Shown: positions 45,906 to 58,055 of the stretch, piece by piece | Layout: every line of letters starts with the position of its first letter | How positions within the stretch are numbered: the stretch's first letter is position 1 | Assembly: GCA_946807835.1 (NCBI GenBank) | Contig: OX327684.1 | Location: forward strand, 19,926,501 to 19,990,500 | Direction: 5' to 3' | DNA length: 64,000 nt | Source: Ailanthus altissimus | Taxonomy: Eukaryota > Streptophyta > Magnoliopsida > Sapindales > Simaroubaceae | Notes under the pieces: model-generated | The model's database searches: none | What the model saw: only the letters and a program-made list of their open reading frames with translations | Told to the model about the DNA's origin: nothing | Program-made: the position numbers and the translations under genes

Positions 45906-48829
45906 TTTTTAGTTCTGTCTGTCTAAATTTTGCTAATTGGCTTCTCTTCCTAATTCTATGTTAATCAGTAATTCTTGTGCTCAAGTAGGATATATTTAAA
46001 ACTTAAATGTTGTAAAAATTTAGGTTCATTTGAACTTCTCTTAGTCAAGGAGATGCAGTGAAAACTTGTTGTGCGTGCTTAATTTATGCAATTCCCAAGG
46101 ATGTTCTCTCAAACAAAATTATAATAAATGAATTTGTCTGTGAGCACTTGGCAGATTGGCACTAAGATTGCTGCTTTCTAAGTTCTAACTCCTAGGTATA
46201 TTACTTTACTTGCCTACTCACTAAAATATTCTTTGCTTCTGTTTTTTTTTTTTTTTTTTATCGATTTGTTATTTTATTAAATACTATGCGATAGAAGCAA
46301 CACGATTAGGTTGCTTTTTGTTTGTTGAATTTCTTTTCCTTCAAATTATGGCGTTTTTGTTTTCAATAATAGGATACACAAATTAAACAAATAACTAAAA
46401 TTTTAAAATATATAAAAAATTAAAAAGAAAAAAATTAGAATAATTCTATGATAAAACCTCTCCACGATGATTATGTTACCCTTGTTTGAAATGGAATTAG
46501 ATATTGAGCAAATCTTATCAAAAGCTAACAACATAGCTAGCGAGGGAATTGATGAAATTATGAAATGTACAAAGGCAAAGAAGATATAGGAAGGATATTT
46601 AAGACAGATGAGAAAGAAAAAAAAGTTCCATCCTTGTCTTTTTGATTGTCGTTTCTAAATGTCCCCGTAGATCCTTCAACACATGCATGCATGTAATAAG
46701 ATATATTTATTTATAAACAATAAGAAAGCTCCGACATGCAGAAAAGAAAGAAAATGTTAAAATTGAGTGAGAAACGAGACGTCTGGTTAGGGGTAGGGCT
46801 AGAATTTACGATAGGGCACGCGTGAAATTTAGGCCGCCCCAGACTTGCGACGTCGCTTTTCTCGTCTCCGCCATGTCTGTCTGGTTATTATACGTTAGTA
46901 GTGGATGCTGAGTGGATGGAAAACTGGAAGCTAAGTTACAACAATGGCGACACAAAGTTGAATAATTAAGCACTATTAGTAAGTACTCTTGCATCATATT
47001 ATTATTATAATTATTATTCTGAGCTGTGACTTAGCAACATGCATGAATTATTCCAAGGAGAAACATTCTAGAGGGTAACATGAGTGATTTTGATGACCAA
47101 TCAATGGACGACAATTCATCCCAAAAGCAGAAAATACATACATCTTAATAGAACTGATCAAGTTATGTCCAATATATAAGACAATTAAACGGGTTAGGAA
47201 CTTAGGATCCTGTAATTGAAAATGTTTTTAAAATTGAAACATAATAATATATCTGTTTCTGTCTTTCCATGAGTTAACTCAAGTTAAAATATTGTCAATT
47301 TAATAATTAATAACTACTTAATAACATGGAGGACTAAATAACTACTAATTTGGAGTTCTCCTCTCTTTAATTACTCTTATGTAGTTTTAGTCTCTTCAAG
47401 TGTTCGTGAAAATAAATTCAATTGAACTATTTGACCCTTTTATCTCTTTAAACCCCTATAATCGCACATTTTAATTAACTTTTATCTTCAATGAAATTAC
47501 TAAAACAGACATGGAATTAATTTATTATCCAAAAAAGTTATCAATTATTGGCTATGACAGGGATTTTCACCTTGATTTCTTTCAATGCCATTAGCAACAA
47601 ATCACTGAAACAAACTTGAATTCATGTCTTCTAAATTTTTCTACATCAATACCACGATTTATTTAATATGAATTTTATTGTCACCCATATAAATATATTA
47701 ACCCCTATAATGATAATTATGGATTCACCACTAGTCCCGTGAATCTTTTCCGATCGATTTGATTTTTTAATATTAATTGCAAATTTTTTAGAACTTTAAA
47801 TTTTCTCTCTTATTTACTTTATTTCTTTCTAAAATTTTACTACATTACATTACATTATATTTCAATGCTAACACATTTACAAAATAAACACAACTTAACA
47901 AAAATCATAGATATTTTGATTTATATATAGGATAAGTAGAAATTATAAATTAATAAAAAAATGACTTACTTTTTTTTTTACAATTTAAAACTTGAAATGT
48001 AGTTATTCTAAATATTGGAGTGCATTTTTTTGAGATGAATTTACAAGAATTTAAGTCGATTTTGTGTTTTTGTTATCAAATATTTTATTTATTAATATAT
48101 TTTATCAACAAGGACAATTGTGTCTATATCACATTGAATTGGCTAATAAAAATTAACTTACTAATATGTGATTAAAAAAGAAAATTGCTTAAAATAATGT
48201 GCTATTTCTAAAAAATGTCCCATTTTTTATCCTATGGCGGCACTTTCTTTTCGGGTGGCTAATTTTCAGCCAGGATGAACCTAGATAGTGGCTTGTGGCG
48301 ATGGAATATTATATATATCTGTATAAATATATGTAGAGTTTCTTAAATATTGATGTCATGTAATTTAATAATATAACTTAGAGGTATTAAATATAATTTT
48401 AAATTTTAAATTAACATCATTTTTTAAACAATTTCATATAATTGATTAAATCTCAAGATATTAAATACCATACTAATATGTTATAAGCAGATTATCAAGA
48501 TTATCAAGACAACACCGTGCATGCATACTGACAAATGTCTAGACTTAACTATTTTCTTTTAAAAAAAAGACACAATTTAACCCCGTATCAGAGATTATTC
48601 CTACAACTCAAGATAATTACCTCTATTAAAAATGGAGAGTCATACTCTAACATAAGAAGGACAAAACAATCTTCACAAGGACAAAAATAATACAAAATAC
48701 ACTGTCACATAATTCCAACATTCTCCGTAGTTTACAATAATATATCCTATTCAAGATTTCAAACAAACAGCAACATCAAAAGAAAACGATAATCAAACTC
48801 AAATGGCGGCAAAGGAGGCTTAGAGGCCA
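45906..48829. other. non-coding sequence, no gene seen
   Basis: AT-rich with a poly-T run at about 46242-46259. Short frames such as 46806-46997 lack any family feature. Confidence 0.4.
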
Positions 48830-49500
48830 TTGCGATTCACTTTCCCATCAAATTTAGAACAAAGCTTCAGTTGTTGGTGAGCAGTGTTTGCTCAGGACGT
48901 AACAGTTGTATGCCTGACAGTAGTTGGCAACGACAACAAACTTTAGAGACTGGCAGGATGAGAACATGGGGCAACGATGCCCGATGGAGACATGGAGAAT
49001 TTCGGCAAAGCCCAACCAGACGAAACCACAATAGAGGTTGACGAGGCTCAACAGAGATCGACAGATCTCAAATAAGACTAGCAACATCTTTGGAAGCTTG
49101 CACGGCGGAATACTAGCGACATCTTTGGATTTTCGCACGACGGAGGTTGAGGGCATCATTGGAACTTGCCTACAAAGGCGACCACATCTTTGGAGGCTGA
49201 TGTCATCCATGGAGACTTGCACAGGCCTTGGTTTCCATCGAGAAACAAAAAAAAAAAAAAACATAGAGCAACGAAACCTAAAGGAGGGGAGACCTTAAAG
49301 GGAGGAGTATGACCTTTGGAGAGGGGCTGAGTGGAAATGAGGGCCATGGAGGCTTGCACAAGCCTTGGTTCCCATCGAGAAACAGAAAAAAGAAAACATA
49401 AAGCAGCAAAACCTAAAGGAGAGGAGAGGGGGACCGTAGAGGCAAGAGTGTGACCTCTGAAGAGGGGCTGAGTGGAAATGGGGGTTTTAAGGGGCCGCGC
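48830..49500. repeat. GC-richer block with nested direct repeats, including a 137-bp tandem duplication
   Basis: CCATGGAGACTTGCACAGGC at 49207 recurs as CCATGGAGGCTTGCACAAGC at 49344, and both 137-bp units continue through CATCGAGAAAC, AAACCTAAAGGAG, GGGGCTGAGTGGAAATG (to about 49481). Upstream, three shorter units open with ACATCTTTGG (about 49085, 49118, 49185). The long - strand frames here are these repeats read through and match no family. Origin unknown; possibly a subterminal transposon region. Confidence 0.6.
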
Positions 49501-50090
49501 CAGGACTTCTTTTTCGTTGAGAGCGTTTTTCCCTATAGAAAAAGTTAACTCCGACCGTAAATTAACGTCGTTGAATTTCACAAAATCAGTGAACAAAACT
49601 TTAAGTCATATTTCCTATACATACACGTATTAATTCGTTCATTAATTTCTAATAATTGTGGAGAAAATAGACCATCACAAATATTCAAAATATACGAGTC
49701 GTAACATATTTACCATATAAACAAGAACTCCTCTCTGTAGTGTTGAATAAGCTACTTGCCGAGTTGTCGTTTAGATATGTTTCAATTCTCCGCGAAGTTG
49801 CTCCAGCCAAAAAGCATTGACAAACTTACAGGCATAGAACGACCGTTCTTAAAGCTCCCCAAAGTAAATAAACAATTGAAGGAGCGAGGGGTAGGAAAAG
49901 AAATAGGAAAACAAAGGATTAATGTTAAAATTGCGACAAGGACAAGCTACTCATTCAAAATCAAGCGCAAAAAAAATACAGCCTTTCCCAGAAAATAATC
50001 ACATTCCTACAAGTCTATGATAGATCACTGACGGTTAAAACTCTTAAAATAAAATCATCTCATCACATGAATTGATCTACCAGATAAAAA
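49501..50090. other. 3' flank of eIF3f, no gene seen
   Basis: No motif was recognised. The frame at 49756-49998 is lysine-rich and unsupported. Confidence 0.4.
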
Positions 50091-53000
50091 TTACGGCATC
50101 TGGGCAGCTGTGTTCAACTTTTCTGCCAAAGCAAGCTGGGTCCTGGTGATACTTGACAAATATATCAAGAGCAACTGGTCCTGGAAGAACCAAGAAAATC
50201 ACAAATGAAAGAGTAAGAGTTGGATAAACAAATCCGTAAACGCTTGAGGTTGAGAAAAAATTTCCAACTGATTGCATAGTGCATGAAGCATAGCACAAAA
50301 ACAACTTATATCAACTAAAACTTATAGAAGGACAAGTAAACCATACACTGAAACAAATTAACAAATACATTCATCATCATAGATATTGATTCCAACTACT
50401 GTAATAACTTAAGAAGCTTAAGACTAATCCTACCTGCAGGCTGTCATTTACAAGCTTGTCGAAAGCTGGAGGTGAAAGTTTGGGAAGGGAAGATACAGCC
50501 TCTGATAGAAAACGCCCTATGTTGTTATCAGGTGCAACACGCCCCTCCTGAAAAGAAAGACAAATATTGAAACAGATAAAAACCATCTGAGAATACCAGA
50601 AGAAAAAGTGAAATGATCACACTCACCACAACATCGTCCACATATTTGTAGACATCATTAATGAGAGTTACTAGCCGTTCCATCAAGACTTCCATTCCTT
50701 CCAAATCACTAGGAAGTTTGTCAACCATTGTTGTCTTCAGGATATCAACTGCCATCACGACCAAACTATTGATAATAGATTGCAGATGACAATAAAACCA
50801 GCCAATCATCTCAGTTTATCGTAAATTTCACAACAACTAGGGGTTGATAACTTGAGAAATAGCACTGGAATTAATTATATTTAGCAGGGAAAAAGAGAAG
50901 GAAGAATGAATGACATAAACATGCAGCACGTGAGGGTTTATTGAACTCAAAAGGGAAAGAGAGAAAAAAGAAGGGAATGACATAAAAATGCAGCACATGA
51001 GGATTATTGAACTCAACATACATTCTGCAGAAGTAAACATTGTATTCGATGCTATAATGCAACGTTGCATAACTAAATAACATTATTCTGAACATTAAGA
51101 TGTCATACAACTAAACATTGTGTTCAATGATATAATGCATGTCCAGCAACCAGTGTACATATTTGGTATCACTAAAAGGACAAGTATATACATACATCCA
51201 ACTCGCTCTGCTTCAACCATTCGGAGATCAAGAGGGATTTCTTGAAATTGTGCTGCAAGTTGCCGGTCTCCAAGAGATAAATTGATGGAAACATAAGCTT
51301 TAATGGCACCCTCTCCATTTCTGAATCCTGTATCTACAGTCAGGTGAACAGCATTGGAAACTTCTCTAGAGTAGAATTCATGGATCAAGGCACTGCCTCC
51401 AGTGACTCCAAATCCAGTTGAAAACCTGCACATATTAATAGAAGCAAAATGGTATAAGACGCCAATAATTTACATGGACAAAGAACTTCTGGGAAACCTA
51501 TTAACCTGTTTTAAACGTAAGACGCATATAAATCATCCAAGCAAAACTACTAAGCCACAATGTAGGCAGAGTTAGAAGCTTCATAACTTGTTAAAATGCC
51601 TCAAACAACTGAATTATAAGAACTCCAGCAATATAAAAGAAAAAGGGAAAGTATAGTGGGATGAGAAGTACCATCCGACAATTACTTCCTGCGGGTTCAC
51701 CTTCAAGTGAGACTTTAACATGGTATGATGGTATTCAATATCCAAAGCAACCTGCACATAACAAAATGCATAAGAATAAACTGCCAAGTTTGGCCAAACA
51801 AAAATATAATGCATTCTCCATTTAGTGGGATTAACCGAAAACATCAAACATAAATATACTAAAAGAAATCAACTTGCATTTCCTTGCATTCCCACCTCAG
51901 GGTGGGGGCTTCAAGTGCTGGTAACTTTGTAAATATTTTGTATTACGACGTTGTAATATGTCATCTATAAAAAAAAATTAAAAAAAAAGTAACAACCAAG
52001 TTGGGATGGCAGCAGATCAGATTTAGAACGAATACCTTTAAACTCACATCTGCATCTACCTCAAAAATGAAATACCAAATCCTTCACAAACTCGTTGCGA
52101 GTTTGGAGTTTCATTATCAAACTCGCCCAAGCAAATTTGTACTCCTTACCAAACCCACAACGAGTTATCCGCGAATTTTAAGCGGTTTGTAAATTAGTAT
52201 AATAAAAAATATAAAATTATAACATTAATTTTAAAGAAAATTCATAAAACATAAAAATCAAAATCATATCACAAATTTTCAATTCAAGTCTTTCCATCAA
52301 AGTTAAACTCATTTCTAAATTAAAACTAATAAAAGCAATTTTTAATGGTTAATACAAACACTAGACAACATAATTACAAAGCAAGTCAATTAAACAAAAA
52401 TGGTTTTTTCTTAAACTTGATTCAAGATTTAAGAATGTCTTACAAATGAATTTACATTAACATACTATAATTTTAAGATAAGCCAACTTACCAATTAACG
52501 AAGCCAATAACATATTAAACATTACAAGAGTAAAAAAATAATACAAAATGGCTATCAATCACCATCATGTGAAGAAAAAAATAAAAAACTTAAATAAAAT
52601 GATTATCAATCTCCATCATGTAAAGAAAATTAACAAAAAAAGCAACCCATCTCTTTTAAAATATTCATATTACTTATTTAAGTAATGTAATGTCAATAAG
52701 ATGAAGATTAAAAAGAGATAAAAATATGTCGTTTAAGAATCAAAGAAACATTTGATGAGTATGAGCAAATAACTTTGTAAGAATAAAGAATCCGAGATAA
52801 CAAAACTGCAAGACAACATTTATATGACAAGTGAGAGTAAGAACAATTAATAGATTGAAGAAGAGATAAAAATCATTCTTTTAATCTTTTGTTTAGAGCT
52901 ACAAGCCTACAACCAAAATGTAAACCCGTTGCAAGGTTTTAACTTTATATACCAAACCCATCCCAAATCCATTTTAAGTCTTACCAAATTCTTCCCAACA

Positions 53001-53647
53001 GAGACGGGTTCTAACGAATTTGCGAGTCATTTTGTCATCCCTACAACTAAGGCATGATTACATATTCCACGAAAAGTAATGCTGCAACAATTTCAAAAAC
53101 CTCGTTTAGCACGCCGATAACTAAATTCAGTGTTCTCTCCCTAATTTTAAAACATGGAACTAAATCAAAGTATTCAACAATGCTTTTGTATCTGTTTATA
53201 TATATATATATATATATAATTAACAGCATCTAACGGAACATAAGCAACAACCGAAGCAACTTGAAAATCTCTACTTTTAGAGAACAAACAAGCTAATGGA
53301 AATTTCATTACAATCCCTTTTCTACATCTTCTTCTTATTCTGTTTGGCAAAATTACTTAAATAGAGACAATAAATCAAAAACAAGAAAACAACACATTTT
53401 TTTTATAAATATGGACCTGATCGGAAAACTCGTTGTGAGGAACGACGTATGAGTTACGGATATCGACGGTGCCATCTGGTAAGACGGAGCCGAGGAGCGT
53501 GCCGATCACACGCTCGGCTTGGTCCGGGCGCCTCACGTAACAATCGCAGATGTTGAAAATCACCAATGGATGTACCTTCGCCGTTACAGTCGGCGTTGCC
53601 GCTGACGACGGTCCGAATTGTAGCACCGTCCGGTCGCTCGCCGCCAT
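50091..53647 (-). CDS. EIF3F: translation initiation factor eIF3 subunit f, MPN domain
   Basis: Six exons: 53647-53417, 51751-51672, 51425-51196, 50748-50627, 50547-50434, 50180-50091. They sum to 867 bases, 288 residues, close to the plant norm (about 290), with all phases consistent and GT-AG introns. eIF3f is an MPN subunit of the eIF3 complex in the cytoplasm. Exon 1 reads MAASDRTVLQFGPSS and then AKVHPLVIFNICDCYVRRPD and ERVIGTLLGSVLPDGTVDIR (MPN fold); exons 2-3 give VIVGWFSTGFGV, NLSLGDRQLAAQFQEIPLDL and ERVGFDILK; exons 4-6 give DLEGMEVLMERLVTLINDVY, PDNNIGRFLSEAVSSLPKL and the end YLSSITRTQLALAEKLNTAA QMP (shown with a break). The JAMM metal ligands are not intact, as usual. Intron 1 (1665 bp) holds an hAT-type element and a (TA)n run. 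Confidence 0.95.
52001..53043. mobile_element. hAT-type non-autonomous element in eIF3f intron 1
   Basis: Left end TTGGGATGGCAGCAGATC and right end GCGAGTCATTTTGTCATCCCTA are inverted termini of the TAGGGATGGCAA hAT (Ac-like) type. Eight-base flanks CAACCAAG (51993-52000) and CAACTAAG (53044-53051) differ at one base, fitting the 8-bp hAT target duplication. No transposase domain was recognised in the 1043 bp. Confidence 0.72.
53197..53217. repeat. (TA)n microsatellite in eIF3f intron 1
   Basis: About ten TA dinucleotides. Confidence 0.95.
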
Positions 53648-53689
53648 TGTTCTTCTCTGATCTCGATTTAGACTCGAAGCGCGATATAG

Positions 53690-53700
53690 CTAGGGTTTTG
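53690..53700 (-). promoter_or_regulatory. telo-box upstream of eIF3f
   Basis: CAAAACCCTAG on the - strand, about 45 bases before the start codon. The AAACCCTA telo-box is a known element in promoters of plant translation genes. A TGGGCT (site II type) word lies further up near 53896-53901. Confidence 0.55.
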
Positions 53701-53976
53701 GGGGAGCTCGAAGTGGACAATCACTTGATATTACTAGGAGCCTTAATCCTGTGTGTCTTTTGATTTGAATTGGGCATTTTAAATGCCCCCATTTTTTAAC
53801 TCACAAACTCTGTTCGTTAAAGCTGTGGGTCTAGTAAATAAAGATACGGGGGCTAAATAATACTACTCGTAAAGACATTAATAGGTCTTGCGTAGCCCAA
53901 AGTACTAGTTGGACCGAATTTCAGCAGGCCTAGAATCAGCTTATTATTTTTTAAGAGTAGTGCTTTGACAAATATG

Positions 53977-53978
53977 TA

Positions 53979-54006
<28 letters not shown>
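53977..54006. repeat. (AT)n microsatellite
   Basis: About 14 AT dinucleotides, just left of an inverted-repeat element. Confidence 0.95.
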
Positions 54007-54012
<6 letters not shown>

Positions 54013-54022
54013 CTATATATAA

Positions 54023-54855
54023 GGAATAAGGATAATTTTGTCTCTGAATTTGGCCAAATATTTAATTTTATTCTTAAAGTTTCAAATTACTCAATTTTGT
54101 TCCTATTTATTAATCAGTTTTTGTTATATTAAACAATTGAAGAGTAAAATCGTAACTCAACAAAAATATATTAATACACTTTGGCAAGTGTAATAATTAT
54201 TGATTATTAAATAAATAAATAAAAATAACTCTCCCACTGTTTGCTCATGGCAGGCCTCCATCGGTTGTAATGACAAAAACGCTTAAATCTATATTATTAA
54301 AATCAATTTTTTTTTATCTACACAATAGTCGAATTATTTTTTTTTACCAAAAAAAGACTAGATGGTTGGTGGCTTCTATAGTCGGATCTACCACCCTCTC
54401 ATTGCTCCCATAGTATATTTGGCCACCTTCTGATTTTTGTTTTTGGTAAAAAAATTGATTCTATCAATGTGTATATAAAAACAAATAGAGTTTAATTATA
54501 TAAATTTTAATTATTTTTATTGTTGAGATTGGTGGCCGACAGTGGGCTACGACCAATGGAGGCTTATATTAATTTTAAATAATTTATTTTTAAAAAATAA
54601 ATATTAAAATTTGATCATATCTGAATGCTCCACATGTCTTTTTTTAAATTAATTGTCAATTATTTATTAACACGTGGATGCAATAATCAACACATGAATT
54701 CTCGCATAAACAAAAATATTATTATACAAAATAATAAAAATTTTCATTAAATGTAACAAAAATTAATTAATAGGGAGTGACAAAATTAGATAATTTAAAA
54801 TTTTATGAATAAAATTAGATAATTCAAATTTTAAAGATAAAATTATCCTTTTTCC
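54023..54855. mobile_element. foldback element related to 13706-14751
   Basis: Left end GGAATAAGGATAATTTTGTC pairs with the right end AAAATTATCCTTTTTCC. Inner pairs include TTATTAATCAGTTTTTGTTA with the AACAAAAATTAATTAATAGG block, and a centre with AAATCAATTTTTTTT / AAAAAAATTGATT around 54300-54460. It is 833 bp with a slightly GC-richer centre (GGTTGGTGGCTTC). Termini resemble those of 13706-14751 (AAGGATATTTTTGT...GAATTT). No coding domains. Confidence 0.65.
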
Positions 54856-57348
54856 ATTTATATAATATATCATCTCTAAACTCACGGTATATAAATTATA
54901 AATAGCAGGATAATGATACAAATTATTAACTCATGCATTTATTCCATTAGGGACTGATTGCTGAAGTAAAGTTAAAGAGTCGTTAGATGTTATTCAGTAG
55001 CTGGTAAGAAATGATATTCTAGGTTTGGTGTATAATACATCTGATACAACAATAAGTCATAACTTTGAATGAAATTGAAGTCATTAGATGTTATTCAGCA
55101 GCTGGTAAGAAATGAATTGGAATAACGTAATAGATGGGCAGTCGACTAAAAAAGTTTAATTATTGATATAAAAAATTGACCCACATGCTATTATAATGTG
55201 TATTGTGGGTAATTTGCCTACCTAATAACTTTAGCACTTAAACAATGAGGGCAGGCTACCCACATCTTTTTTTTTTTAATTATTATTTGATAAATTTTTG
55301 TTTCCTCGCCCTTATTCTAGCTAATGAATGTGGCGATGTATTATTGCGTTGCAAAGGGGTTGATATTATTTTATTATTTAAAAGAAAATTATTTACAGAC
55401 AGTTCATCCTTTTAAAATATTAATAACTAAAAAGAATTAAGTATTGAATTATCTTTTAAATAGGTCTTTAAAAAAAAAAGAAAAATTGGAATGCTAACAA
55501 ACGTTTATTATTAAGTTCACTCAATTCAATAGTACTAATTTTGGGAATGTTTAATACCTAAGTCATTGATGATTAAGTTGCCAATCCTTAAAATATATTA
55601 TGTAATATACTTTATTTATTGGGCTATAGACAGATATTTTACTAAAAATTTATATTGTATCAATTTATTCCGGTGTATTTCTATTAAAGCATATACTCTA
55701 AGGAAGGGTATATGGTACTTGCCAATTTTTTTTAAAAATTGTAACATTATTAGTGTTTTATTAATGAAAACAATTATATTATTGTATAAATTTTAAAATT
55801 TTTAGTGTAATTATATAAATTTGAGTCAATTCTTTACCCGTGACCAGCAGTGATTAATAGTGGTGGAGAATCATTAATGATTGGTAGCTACATATTTTTT
55901 TTTAAATTTATTTCAAAATTATATTATTAAAAATAAAAAAAAACTATTAATACAATGATATGTGTTATTAAAATTTGTATAATTTTTATTTTAAAATACA
56001 AAATAAGTCATTTAACTATCCTAAATTATAAAATAGAAATGTAAGAGTAACGTGCATGAGATTGGTTTGTAACTTAACCATGAGATGAATAGGTTACTTA
56101 TAAAGATGACAAAATGACCAAAAAGTTTGCTAAAAGTGAGATTTCTCTTTAATTTTTATTTTACTAATATTATATTACTTATATAAATAATATAAATATT
56201 TTAAAATAAATAAGTTAATTTCTTCACATGACGAAATTTGATAATAATTTTATTTAACTTATTTATTAATATTTTTTTACATGATGGAGATTGATAATCA
56301 TTTTGTTTTATTTTTTTAAATATTTAATATATTATTGACTTCATTAATTGACAAATTAACTTATTTTAAAATTATAATATACAAATATAAATTAATTTAT
56401 AAGAGTGTTTCTAAATCTTAAATTAAGTCTAAAAAAAATTATTTTTATTTAATTGAGTTGTTTTGTAATTATGTTATTTAATTTTTGTAGTAATTATTTA
56501 TAAGTTGTTTTTATTAGTTTTAACTTAAAAACAAATTTAACTTTTATCAAAAGATTTTTATTAAATTTAAATTTATAATATAATTTAATATTTTATTTTA
56601 AAAATAAATATAAATACATATTTAAGAATACCGATCTCAAACTTGCCCTATATTATTCTAATCCAGGTGGCTATTCTTAATTCTTGCGGAACCAAACGAG
56701 GACACAAGCGTCATCATTGTGCTGAGAGGAAATGGAAGCTGAGGCATCTGTAATTTTTTTTTAAATTTAATTTTCGCATTTTGTGGAGGTTCACCAAAAT
56801 AAGAGAAAAAGAAATGGAAGCTGAGGTAACTATGTGTCATTTTCTGTCGACTAAACTCTAAAAGCCGTTAGCAAATATCATCAATGAGCTCAGAAGCAAT
56901 GAACTTGTTGTCATCGTTACAAAATTCAAGTAAACTTAATCCGTCTGGAAACCGATAATGGAATTTTGACTTACTAATATAAAAGAAGTGTTCCTTGTAT
57001 TAGTAAGCAACAGTGACTCTTTTAGCCATTTGCCAGGTCTAATGATGCGTTTAATTAATGTAACAAATAGCAAACCTAACACATAGAGGTCAATGTCAAT
57101 ATTTTAAAACTCTTCAACTTCAGAACATGGACCAGTATTGCTGCCCTAAATATAGTAGATATTTTATTTATCTCATATTTTTAAATCCTCACTATAATTA
57201 GTAAACCCAATGTAATAAATAGAATCCGAAATTGCATAACCAAGTGAACCCACAAAAAAATTGGGCACGTCTTTTACTTTAAATAGTACTCAAAGTTGAA
57301 GTGCTTAGATACAGCAAGCAAGGAAATAAAGAGCTAGATTCCATAGAT
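54856..57348. other. AT-rich sequence upstream of the SABATH pseudogene
   Basis: No gene was seen. The last ~700 bases are less AT-rich and may include the old promoter of the methyltransferase gene. Confidence 0.4.
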
Positions 57349-57678
57349 ATGGAGGAAGTGATTTTCATGAACAAAGGAGATGGAGAAAATAGCTTCCTTT
57401 AGAACTCTTCATTTACGGTCTGCTTAATAATTTTGTTTTTCCCTTTTCTTTTTCTTTTTCTTTTTAAAATAATATTTTTGTTTGTCATAACTTGCCATCA
57501 ATCTCTAATAATGCAGCAAAGAGTGGTCGAATGTAGCATATTTGGGTTGTTCTTCGGGACCAAATTCATTTTCTGTAATGTCAACAACCATAGAGAATGT
57601 ATAAAAAAAAAAAAATGCGAGGAATTAAATTTCCAAATGCCAGAGTTCCAATTTTACTTGAATGATCTACCTGGTAAC
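57349..57678 (+). pseudogene. SABATH methyltransferase gene, 5' part, broken
   Basis: SABATH enzymes methylate carboxyl groups of small acids (salicylate, jasmonate and others) using S-adenosylmethionine. Exon 1 (57349 to about 57412) reads MEEVIFMNKGDGENSF, then TAG where the family has AKNSS, then NSSFT before a GT. After AATGCAG at 57511, exon 2 holds AYLGCSSGPNSFSVMSTTIE (SAM-binding motif I) in one frame and KKKCEELNFQMPEFQFYLND followed by LPGN in another. So there is one nonsense codon and at least two frameshifts (one at a poly-A run near 57602-57614). The gene is cut in the LNDLPGND motif by a copia element starting at 57679 and resumes at 62917. Confidence 0.85.
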
Positions 57679-58036
57679 TATGAAAGAGGTTTATGTTGGA
57701 AGGTGAGAAAGTGCTAAAAAAATAAAAGTAAACGAGAGAAAACTGAATGACTTCTTTTATTTCCTTTCGAGCTAACATCCTTTTATATACACATGAGAAC
57801 ATTTTGGAATGGCTATGATAAAAATACAAAATGGAAGAAAATTATCTAACTAACTTCTCCATTTGCATAACAACCTGCCAGTTCATCAATGTATAACAAC
57901 CTTGAGAATAAATAAACCGTGCTTAGCTTAATCAACTTGCAACTTGCTAAATCCTCTATTTTGAATTTGTAACAACCTTCACTCCAATTCTGAAAGTATG
58001 CAGCAGCAGTACCATAAATGCTATTCTTCTCTAATA
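57679..58036 (-). repeat. 3' LTR of the second copia element, 358 bp
   Basis: Homologous to 62515-62916 but lacking about 27 bases (after ATTTCCTTTC) and about 11 bases (after TGCCAG) present there. Shares GGCTATGATAAAAATACAAAAT, AACAACCTTGAGAATAAATAAA and CAATTCTGAAAGTATGCAGC. Confidence 0.92.
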
Positions 58037-58055
58037 TCCTCCCGCAAGTTGGAAG
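58037..58055 (-). other. polypurine tract of the second copia element
   Basis: On the - strand, CTTGCGGGAGGA runs directly into the 3' LTR. Confidence 0.65.

Noticed and set aside
49038..49298. + strand frame of 86 codons
   Set aside because: Lies within the repeat block, ends in a poly-A run and has no family match.
48854..49596. Two long - strand frames (136 and 146 codons) as a gene
   Set aside because: They read the 137-bp duplication twice and show no recognisable domain or splice structure.
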